A stretch of 64,000 nt of DNA from Campylobacter concisus. Its GTDB lineage: Bacteria; Campylobacterota; Campylobacteria; Campylobacterales; Campylobacteraceae. Shown in pieces: positions 57,616-64,000 of this stretch (position 1 is its first letter; each line of letters begins with the position of its first letter). A model generated the notes under the pieces. The model did not search any database. It was not told the origin of the DNA and was given only the letters and a program-made list of their open reading frames with translations. The stretch is taken from contig NZ_CP049239.1 of NCBI RefSeq assembly GCF_015679985.1, forward strand, positions 1,116,001 through 1,180,000, written 5' to 3'. The translations under genes were made by a program, and so were the position numbers.

Positions 57616-59472
57616 ATGAGCGCCGCAAAAGACTCTTTTTCTCAGATAGAAGAGCTTTTCGCTGAAAATGCAAAAGGCTTTTTGACATACGAAAAATTAG
57701 TAAAATTATTAGACAAAGCTCCGACTGCTACGATAGTAAAAAAGATAGAACAACTAGCAAAAACAAATAAAGTCCAGCTCATCACATCTGCTGAGGCCGC
57801 AAAGCTTAGAAATTTAGCTGATGCTAAAAAGCGCCAAGAAAACGCTCAAAAAAGTGATCAAGATATCGACGAAGATCTCGATCTTTCAGGCGAAAGTGAC
57901 CTTTTAGAGTGGTCAAGATCTGATAGTCCTGTCAGGATGTATCTAAGAGAGATGGGTCAGATCGCACTTCTTACAAAAGATGAAGAGGTAGAGATCAGCA
58001 AAAGAATCGAGCTTGGCGAAGATATCATTATCGATGCATTTTGTTCTGTGCCATTTTTGATCGATTTCATACTTGACTATAAAGAGCCGCTTATCAACAG
58101 AGAGCGCCGTGTAAAAGAGCTTTTTAAGAGCTTTGAAGACGAGAGTGAAAACGAAGAAAATGAAGATAGCGAAGACGATATAGACGAGGAAGATGAAGAG
58201 AACGAAGAAAACGAAGCTCCTAAAAAATCAGCCAAAAACGATAAGCGTGCTGAAAAAGTTATAGAGAGTTTCAAGGCCCTCGAAAAGGCAAAAAAAGAGT
58301 GGCTAAAGACTGCAAACAAACAAGATAAAGTTGAGAGCGACGATACAGCTTCAAAGATGACTCTTGCATTTAAAAAGAAAATTTTAAAAGAGAAGCTAAT
58401 GGATCTTGGCCCAACAAGCAAGTTAATTAGCGAGATCGTAAAATCAATGGAAACAGCACTAAAAAGCGACGACGAATTTGACAGAGAGCTAAAACGCTTG
58501 GAGTATCGCTTACCGATGTTTAGTGACGAGCTTAAGAAAAATCATAAAAGCATACTAAAAGATATCATCAAGCTTAGTAAAGAAGAGATCGCAGCTCGTG
58601 TGCCAGAAGCTACAATGGTCTCAACTTATGTTGAGATCAAAAAGCTATTTACTACAAAAGAGGCAAGCAAGCAAGGCTTTGATCTTGAGCCAACAAGGCT
58701 AAAAGAAATTCTAGAGCAGATCAAACGTGGAAAGAAAATTTCTGACGAGGCAAAAGCTAGAATGGCTAAGTCAAACCTCCGTCTAGTCGTAAGTATCGCA
58801 AAACGCTATACAAACAGGGGCTTGCCGTTTTTAGATCTCATCCAAGAGGGCAACATCGGTCTTATGAAGGCGGTTGATAAATTTGAATATAGAAAAGGCT
58901 ATAAATTTTCAACCTACGCCACATGGTGGATCCGCCAGGCTATTTCGCGTGCGATCGCCGATCAAGCAAGGACGATTAGGATACCTATCCACATGATAGA
59001 GACGATAAATCGTATCAACAAAATAAACCGCAAATACCTCCAAGAAGAGGGAAAAGAGCCTGATGTGAGCGTTATCGCAAAAGAGGTTGGACTAAGTGTT
59101 GATAAGGTAAAACAAGTCATCAAGATCACAAAAGAGCCTATCAGCCTCGAAGCTCCGATCGCAAACGAAGAGGATGGAAAATTTGGAGATTTTGTCGAGG
59201 ATAAAAGCTCACTTTCTCCGATAGAGCAAATTTTAAAAAGTGACCTTAGAGAGCAGATCGACGATGTGCTTTCACAGCTAAATGAGCGCGAAAAAGCAGT
59301 TATTTCGATGAGATTTGGCTTGCTTGAGGATGAGAGCGACCGCACACTTGAAGAGATCGGTAAGGCTCTAAATGTCACTCGCGAGCGTGTTCGCCAGATA
59401 GAAAGCTCAGCTATCAAAAAACTAAAACACCCAAAAGTTGGTAGAAAACTCAAAAACTACATCGAAGGCTAA
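57616..59472 (+). CDS. rpoD: RNA polymerase sigma factor RpoD (sigma-70)
   Basis: The 618-residue housekeeping sigma factor. Region 1.1 (about 5-75), region 1.2 ([17 protein letters not shown]), a long non-conserved insert with an acidic Glu/Asp/Asn-rich stretch (about 173-200), region 2 ([20 protein letters not shown], then [19 protein letters not shown]), region 3 and region 4.2 ([20 protein letters not shown]) appear in order. AAAGGA lies before the ATG. The acidic insert is translated from GAA/GAT repeats and is typical of epsilonproteobacteria. Confidence 0.98.
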   Translation: MSAAKDSFSQIEELFAENAKGFLTYEKLVKLLDKAPTATIVKKIEQLAKTNKVQLITSAEAAKLRNLADAKKRQENAQKSDQDIDEDLDLSGESDLLEWSRSDSPVRMYLREMGQIALLTKDEEVEISKRIELGEDIIIDAFCSVPFLIDFILDYKEPLINRERRVKELFKSFEDESENEENEDSEDDIDEEDEENEENEAPKKSAKNDKRAEKVIESFKALEKAKKEWLKTANKQDKVESDDTASKMTLAFKKKILKEKLMDLGPTSKLISEIVKSMETALKSDDEFDRELKRLEYRLPMFSDELKKNHKSILKDIIKLSKEEIAARVPEATMVSTYVEIKKLFTTKEASKQGFDLEPTRLKEILEQIKRGKKISDEAKARMAKSNLRLVVSIAKRYTNRGLPFLDLIQEGNIGLMKAVDKFEYRKGYKFSTYATWWIRQAISRAIADQARTIRIPIHMIETINRINKINRKYLQEEGKEPDVSVIAKEVGLSVDKVKQVIKITKEPISLEAPIANEEDGKFGDFVEDKSSLSPIEQILKSDLREQIDDVLSQLNEREKAVISMRFGLLEDESDRTLEEIGKALNVTRERVRQIESSAIKKLKHPKVGRKLKNYIEG

Positions 59473-59762
59473 AAGCCTTAATCTAGCTCGAATTTCACAC
59501 AAATTTGAGCTAGAAGCTAAAATCAAAATTTTATACTCACATTAAAGCAAATATCTCCCACATAAATTTTAGTTGCAAAAGCAACAAAGCTAAAATCTAC
59601 AAAGCTAGTTGACTTTTAAAGCATATTGTTGTAGTAAATTTTAGCTTTCTATTCACTAGCGAGAATGGATTATCATCTCATAATCACATCACACTCACTA
59701 ATGAAAATAAAAATTTACAGGATCATTAAAAATTTTAGAGCAAAAATAGGCACAAAATGAGT
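59473..59762. other. Gene-free stretch after rpoD
   Basis: About 290 bases between convergent rpoD and the flavodoxin-like gene. An imperfect 14-bp stem (59482-59495 with 59501-59514, one G-T pair) could end rpoD transcription. A palindrome GATTAT-N6-ATAATC lies at 59668-59685. No ORF or tRNA seen. Confidence 0.6.
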
Positions 59763-60281
59763 TTAAATTTTAACCCCTCTAAATGCTTCCTTTGCGGCTT
59801 TCACATCAGCCTCATCTGGGTGCGTTTTGGCTCGCTCCCATCGCTCTAGTCGCTCAGGCGTTAGAGCAAATCTCGGATCATCAGGCATAGCTTTACCAAG
59901 TTTTTTTAGTTGCTCTATTACTTCAGGGGCAATCGCACCTTGACAGATAAACGTGCGCAAAATTTCATTGCCATTTTGCATAAATAGCTCTTTGCCTTGA
60001 TCTATAGCCTGCGTGGCATGCGCACTTGGCACATCAGCACCAAGGGTTATAAAAAAGCCTACTTTTTTATTTTTTACACTTTGAGAGATAAATTTTTTAA
60101 ATTCCTTCTCTGGCGAGCCCTGATCTATATAGTATCCAAGCGAGATAAAGTCAAACTCACTCAAATTTATCTCACCCACATTAGCAAAATTTATCGCCTC
60201 ACAGCCAAGCTCACCAGCAATAGCCTCCGCTATCTTTTTTGTATTTCCACTTTTTGATGTATATATCACAATACTTTTCAT
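59763..60281 (-). CDS. Flavodoxin-like protein of the heme operon (HmuF-like candidate)
   Basis: A 172-residue flavodoxin-fold protein. The FMN phosphate loop is YTSKSGNTKKIAEAI (about 7-21) and the isoalloxazine region includes SLGYYIDQGSP and FFITLGADVPSAHATQA. It overlaps the radical-SAM gene by 4 bases (ATGA). In Fusobacterium and some Campylobacter, flavodoxin-like proteins sit beside HutW/ChuW-type enzymes and serve anaerobic heme breakdown as electron donor or reductase. I infer the same here. A general flavodoxin is the alternative. Confidence 0.8.
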   Translation of the reverse strand: MKSIVIYTSKSGNTKKIAEAIAGELGCEAINFANVGEINLSEFDFISLGYYIDQGSPEKEFKKFISQSVKNKKVGFFITLGADVPSAHATQAIDQGKELFMQNGNEILRTFICQGAIAPEVIEQLKKLGKAMPDDPRFALTPERLERWERAKTHPDEADVKAAKEAFRGVKI

Positions 60282-61495
60282 AAAAACTCCTTCTTAGAAA
60301 TTTCCATCACTGCATTTGCGATAGAATTTCCCCAAAATACGCCATCTTTTGTAAAATTTAAAGAGTCGCTTTCGATTTTTAGATATCCACTTTCCTCACA
60401 TTTTTTAAAAAGATCCATAAGCTCATTGGCACACGTCTGGCTCACAAATTTAAAAACACGCTCAAGGCTTATTTGCGGATACTGAAAAAGATTTACAAAT
60501 CTATCAAACTCCATCTGCCTAGCAGTCATGCGACCCATAACTTTCATCTTTTGACTCATATTATAGATACCAAACTCCCCTAGCCTGCCGCCAGCGCCTT
60601 TTCCAAGAGGCAAGACATCAGCACCCACGTGAGATAGTCTTATATATTTATATTGGTCCCTACCCTTTTTGGCCACCTTTGTATACTCTAAAATTTCATA
60701 GTCACCTTGACTTAAAATTTCGTCTAAAAATGCGTGGTGCAAGCTTCTATCAACCTCCACATCGTAATAATCCTCGCTTATGGTCTTGCTAAGCACTGAG
60801 CCATCTAAAAACTGAAGCGAATAAAAACTCGCACTGTCAATGCCGAGCTCACGCACTAGCTTAGCGTCTCTTACTACCTCATCTATGCTTTCATTAGGAT
60901 AGTTATATATGATATCTACACAAAGCATTCCGTTAAATTTCTCACGCAGATCACGTAGATGTTTTACGGCTCCATCTGAACTATGTGTGCGATTTAGCAG
61001 CTTTCTGCCAGCCTCACTAAATGTTTGTACGCCAATACTGTATCTATTTACACCAAGCTCGTTTAAAAGGCGAAGCTTGCTTATATTTAGATTATGAAGC
61101 GTACTTTCTAGGCTAAATTCACACTCAGGTAAGATATTAAAGCTACCCTTAAGTGCGTTTATCACCTGTTCTAAGTGTCTCTCTTTTAATATCGTTGGGG
61201 TGCCGCCACCAAAATAGACACTACCTATTTTCTTGCCTTTTAAGTAGTTCGTGGCGGAGTATTTTTCTATCTCGCTTAGTAGAAATTTTGTATACTCATC
61301 AAGCTCATCCTCAAGCTTTGTCCTATTCATCGAGCAAAACGAGCAGATGTTATCACAAAACGGCACATGAATGTAGATCACCCCTTCATTTTCATCTGGC
61401 GCACTCTCTAAAAATTCCCATAACTCATCTTCACTCACCATATCAGGTCTTTTTGAAGGAGCTACGCTATGACCTTTTATACGTTTGTTAAACAT
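60278..61495 (-). CDS. Radical-SAM heme-utilisation protein (HutW/ChuW/HemN-like)
   Basis: A 405-residue radical-SAM protein with the HemN-type layout. The cluster Cys are C47, C51 and C54 (IHVPFCDNICSFC); VYFGGGTPTILKERHLEQV and LNELGVNRYSIGVQTFSE follow. The C-terminal domain differs from HemN. In an operon with heme transport genes, the nearest role is that of HutW/ChuW: anaerobic opening of the heme ring with release of iron. The gene lies 6 bases after the binding-protein stop and overlaps the flavodoxin. Coproporphyrinogen dehydrogenase is the alternative, less likely given the context. Confidence 0.82.
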   Translation of the reverse strand: MFNKRIKGHSVAPSKRPDMVSEDELWEFLESAPDENEGVIYIHVPFCDNICSFCSMNRTKLEDELDEYTKFLLSEIEKYSATNYLKGKKIGSVYFGGGTPTILKERHLEQVINALKGSFNILPECEFSLESTLHNLNISKLRLLNELGVNRYSIGVQTFSEAGRKLLNRTHSSDGAVKHLRDLREKFNGMLCVDIIYNYPNESIDEVVRDAKLVRELGIDSASFYSLQFLDGSVLSKTISEDYYDVEVDRSLHHAFLDEILSQGDYEILEYTKVAKKGRDQYKYIRLSHVGADVLPLGKGAGGRLGEFGIYNMSQKMKVMGRMTARQMEFDRFVNLFQYPQISLERVFKFVSQTCANELMDLFKKCEESGYLKIESDSLNFTKDGVFWGNSIANAVMEISKKEFL

Positions 61496-61501
61496 TTATA
61501 C

Positions 61502-62311
61502 TCACTTATTAAGCATGTTAAATAGCTCATTTGCGGCCTCATTTATGCGAGGTGTACCGCGCAAGACAAGACTTGATGGGACGTTTAAAATTTTAGAGTT
61601 CTTGGCTGCACTAGTTGCTTTTAGCACTGGATTTTGCGATAAAAAGTCACTACCATCTTTCATGCCTACTACTATTATGAAGTCTGGATTTTGCGCTAGG
61701 ATAAATTCATTTTGAACGATCGGCATCGCTCCAGCTAGGCCACCTGCTACGTTTTTCATACCAAATTTAGTAAACATGTCCCCAGGCAAGCTAGCATTGT
61801 TAAAAGCAACTAGTGGGGTAGCTGCATAAACGCCTAAAATTTTCTTACCGCTTAAATTTGAGTTTTGAAATTTTAAAAAGTCCTGCTTTATCTTAGCCAC
61901 AAGCTCGCCAGCACGCTCTTTTTTTCCTGTGACATCGCCCATTTTTTCTATATTTTTGCAAATATCGTCTACACTATTTGCCTGCATCGTAAGTGTCTTT
62001 ATACCAAATTTAGCAAGGTCGGCGTTTACACCATCAGAGTGAAAGCTCGTAACTACAAGATCAGGCTTTAGCTCGACTATACGCTCTAAATTTGGCTTTG
62101 TATAAGTGCCAACGCTCTTTAGCTTTTCCGTCTTATCCTCAGGCCAAATCTTACCAAACTCAAGAGTAGAAATAGCTGCGATCTGATCTTCAGCCTCCAA
62201 CATATACATCATCTCAACCACTGCAGGATCGAGCACAACGATATTTTTAGCACTTAGGCTAACACTGCCAAAACCAAGCAAAAATGCAAAAACTAAAAAT
62301 AATTTTTTCAT
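61502..62311 (-). CDS. Heme/iron-complex ABC transporter substrate-binding protein
   Basis: A 269-residue periplasmic binding protein of the BtuF/HmuT type with signal peptide MKKLFLVFAFLLGFGSVSLS. The two-lobed pattern shows NIVVLDPAVVEMMYML, LERIVELKPDLVVTS and NEFILAQNPDFIIVVGM. I chose ATG 62311, which has AAAGGAG and a proper signal; an in-frame start at 62398 adds 29 residues inside the ATPase gene. It lies 19 bases after the ATPase stop. Heme is favoured as ligand because of the downstream radical-SAM gene. Confidence 0.9.
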   Translation of the reverse strand: MKKLFLVFAFLLGFGSVSLSAKNIVVLDPAVVEMMYMLEAEDQIAAISTLEFGKIWPEDKTEKLKSVGTYTKPNLERIVELKPDLVVTSFHSDGVNADLAKFGIKTLTMQANSVDDICKNIEKMGDVTGKKERAGELVAKIKQDFLKFQNSNLSGKKILGVYAATPLVAFNNASLPGDMFTKFGMKNVAGGLAGAMPIVQNEFILAQNPDFIIVVGMKDGSDFLSQNPVLKATSAAKNSKILNVPSSLVLRGTPRINEAANELFNMLNK

Positions 62312-62330
62312 GAAATCTCCTTTAAAATTA

Positions 62331-63098
62331 TCATTTTGGTAAAACAAATGGCATATCATTTTTATATATGATATCTGCCTTAAGGCCATAAATTTCATCT
62401 AAAATTTCTGGATTATAAAGCTCTCTGACACTCCCTTTGTGAGCTATCACACCACCTTTTAGCATTAAAATTTCATCACATATCAGTGAGGCCAAATTTA
62501 GATCATGAAGCACTGCTATGGTGACTAAATTTAGCTCACGAGTAAGATGCGAGCAAAGCTTTAACACCTCTATAGCATGGCTTAGATCAAGGGCTGATGT
62601 AGGCTCATCAAGAAGTAAAACTTTAGGCTCACTAACTATTGCACGAGCAAGCAAAGCTCTAGCAAATTCGCCACCACTTAGTGAGTTTGCCACTCGGTCT
62701 TTAAATTTAGCGAGCCCAAAAGTCTGCAAAGCCTCATCAACTAGGGCAATGTCGTGAGAGCTATAACCGCTAAAAGAGCTTTTTAGATGAGCATATCTAC
62801 CCATCAAAACAAGCTCAAAAACGCTTAATGGCATCGTAAGTGCGCTTTTTTGAGGTACAAAACTAGTCGTTCTCGCAAGCTCTTTTGTGCTGTAGCTTTG
62901 TACATCTTTTTCGAAAATTTTGACAATTCCAGCACTTGGAGAAAGTAAATTTAAGATACATTTTAAAAGTGTTGATTTTCCACATCCATTAGAGCCCAAA
63001 AGACCTATAAATTTTCCACTTTTGGCAGTAAAGCTTATATTTTTTAGCACACTTGTTTGCGCATATGAAAAGCTTAAGTTTGAAACTTCTACACTCAA
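62331..63098 (-). CDS. Heme/iron-complex ABC transporter ATPase
   Basis: A 255-residue FepC/HmuV-type ATPase: Walker A GLLGSNGCGKSTLLK (about 32-46), signature LSGGEFARALLARAI (about 139-153), Walker B VLLLDEPTSALD and the H-loop VLHDLNLA. It energises import through the FecCD permease. The TTG start overlaps the permease stop (TTGA) with AAGGAG upstream. Confidence 0.95.
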   Translation of the reverse strand: MSVEVSNLSFSYAQTSVLKNISFTAKSGKFIGLLGSNGCGKSTLLKCILNLLSPSAGIVKIFEKDVQSYSTKELARTTSFVPQKSALTMPLSVFELVLMGRYAHLKSSFSGYSSHDIALVDEALQTFGLAKFKDRVANSLSGGEFARALLARAIVSEPKVLLLDEPTSALDLSHAIEVLKLCSHLTRELNLVTIAVLHDLNLASLICDEILMLKGGVIAHKGSVRELYNPEILDEIYGLKADIIYKNDMPFVLPK

Positions 63099-64000
63099 TG
63101 CACACTCCTTTTTAGATAAAGCGCTAAAAATAGGAAAAATGGCGCTCCAAAAAACGCACTAATAACGCCAACTGGCACTTCAACCGGGCTTAAAACACTC
63201 TTCCCCACTACGTCACAAGCTAGCAAAAACGCTCCTCCTCCAAGAGTAGAAAGCGGCAGTAAAATAGCGTTGTTTGAGGTATTTAAAAGCATTCTAAAAG
63301 AGTGTGGAATGATAAGCCCAACAAAGCCTATCATGCCGGTAAATGCGACTGAAAAAGCGACCGTGAGCGAAGCTATGACAAGCAGACGCTTTTTAAGTGC
63401 ATCGACATCTATACCAAGGCTTTTTGCCTCGTCTTCCCCGCTTAAAAGTATCGTTAACTCAAAGCGTTTTAGATAAAAATATATCATGCAAAAGATAAGC
63501 GGAACAGCGATGATACCGACCTTTTGCCATGAAGCAGAACCTAAATATCCCATCATCCATGCCACTATCTTAAAACTATCTTCACCAATAAGATATGTCG
63601 CAAAACTCGTAAATGCCCCTAGAAATGATGAAAAAGCAATACCAATTATAAGAAGTGTAGCAATAGAGCGACTACGGTTGTAAACTCCAAAAATAGCAAG
63701 GGTAAGCAAGCTAGAAGACAAAAAAGCAAAGATACCATAATAAATTTCAGATATACCAAGAAGATATGCCACTACTGCTCCAAATGTCGCAGATGCGGCT
63801 ATACCGATGATATATGGGTCTGCAAGCGGATTTAAAAAGACACTTTGCGTTACAACGCCTGAGCTTGCCAAAAGCATGCCTATAATCAGAGCCATTACAA
63901 GCCTTGGTAGTCTAATATCAAACAAGATGGTCTCTTTCATCTCGTCTATTTTGTTATTAAATATAAAATTTAAAATCTCACTCATGCTTATGTCAGAACC
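63095..64000 (-). CDS. FecCD-family permease of the heme operon (5' end cut by window)
   Basis: At least 302 residues of an inner-membrane permease with about nine visible helices; family members have about 330 residues and ten helices. DIRLPRLVMALIIGMLLASS, NPLADPYIIGIAASATFGA, GEDEAKSLGIDVD (ATPase coupling loop) and GFVGLIIPH are FecCD motifs. The frame stays open to the window edge (GSDISMSEIL...), and the first helix is missing, so the true start lies beyond 64000. First seen gene of the five-gene operon. Confidence 0.93.
   Translation of the reverse strand, partial: GSDISMSEILNFIFNNKIDEMKETILFDIRLPRLVMALIIGMLLASSGVVTQSVFLNPLADPYIIGIAASATFGAVVAYLLGISEIYYGIFAFLSSSLLTLAIFGVYNRSRSIATLLIIGIAFSSFLGAFTSFATYLIGEDSFKIVAWMMGYLGSASWQKVGIIAVPLIFCMIYFYLKRFELTILLSGEDEAKSLGIDVDALKKRLLVIASLTVAFSVAFTGMIGFVGLIIPHSFRMLLNTSNNAILLPLSTLGGGAFLLACDVVGKSVLSPVEVPVGVISAFFGAPFFLFLALYLKRSVH

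Noticed and set aside
58077-59453. Long Ser-rich antisense ORFs within rpoD and other genes
   Set aside because: They are shadows of strongly coding frames with codon bias on the opposite strand.
59668-59685. Palindrome GATTAT-N6-ATAATC as a Fur box
   Set aside because: It lies downstream of both convergent genes, so it has no promoter to control.
62312-62398. Longer start of the binding protein
   Set aside because: It lies within the ATPase gene and would bury the signal peptide.

Overview
The window is chromosomal DNA from a Campylobacter species. Three blocks keep gene orders known from C. jejuni: mqnE/purine permease/phosphoribosyltransferase with glnD-like/glmS, dapD...mrp/ispDF/regulator/ATP-sulfurylase-like/pgpA, and hemH/oxidoreductase/alaS/maf/pbpA. 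The flagellar sigma-54 promoter, the AT-rich TATAAT-type promoters and the aminofutalosine (mqn) pathway fit the same genus. Base composition is less AT-rich than C. jejuni and suggests the C. concisus group; that species guess is inference.

Layout. 1-4.4 kb: an rRNA operon on the minus strand (16S, tRNA-Ile, tRNA-Ala, 23S; the 23S 3' part lies beyond the left edge). 4.5-9.3 kb: a minus-strand operon mqnE, purine permease, phosphoribosyltransferase, GT-C-like membrane protein, pseudopilin. 9.4-13.7 kb: a GlnD-like protein and glmS. 13.7-22.2 kb: a small frameshifted ORF, then mostly minus-strand housekeeping genes (DJ-1-like, dapD, UPF0210/ACT pair, mrp, thiC) with yagU on the plus strand. 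22.3-26.0 kb: ispDF, an atypical response regulator, an ATP-sulfurylase-like protein and pgpA. 26.0-34.4 kb: hemH and an oxidoreductase, then the overlapping alaS-membrane protein-maf-pbp1A string and a ComEA-like protein. 34.4-35.6 kb: a decayed lipid A phosphoethanolamine transferase. 35.7-42.7 kb: glyS, a 50-codon membrane ORF, an exported nuclease, trmL, a CCA-transferase-like gene, two small proteins and leuB, tightly packed.

42.7-49.1 kb differs visibly in composition (many GCG, GCC, CGG and CCG triplets) and looks imported from a higher-GC relative. It starts at leuD and holds a set with a sulfur theme: a Crp/Fnr regulator with a Cys cluster, an exported sulfide:quinone-oxidoreductase-like lipoprotein, two tandem DUF2892 membrane proteins, a SLAC1/TDT anion channel and a DsrE protein. 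Two matching GTRAC-N3-GTTAC palindromes lie in the two promoter regions that flank the regulator. 49.1-54.4 kb: LysE transporter, L-asparaginase, AzlCD, an Hcp-type Sel1 protein, and flgF-flgG behind a sigma-54 promoter.

54.5-64.0 kb combines iron/heme acquisition with rpoD. A TonB-dependent receptor with heme-receptor motifs and a Fur-like box is followed by rpoD. Then comes a minus-strand operon of FecCD permease (cut by the right edge), ATPase, binding protein, a radical-SAM protein of the HutW/ChuW/HemN type and a flavodoxin-like protein. I read this as a complete route for heme uptake and anaerobic heme ring opening.

Several conserved-looking proteins lack signature catalytic residues: GlnD-like DxD to ExE, ATP-sulfurylase QTRNPxH to LTADPFN, response regulator Asp to Ser, DJ-1 Cys to Asp, oxidoreductase EKP to SRP. 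These are the most useful leads outside the two gene clusters. No CRISPR array, insertion sequence or prophage was seen.
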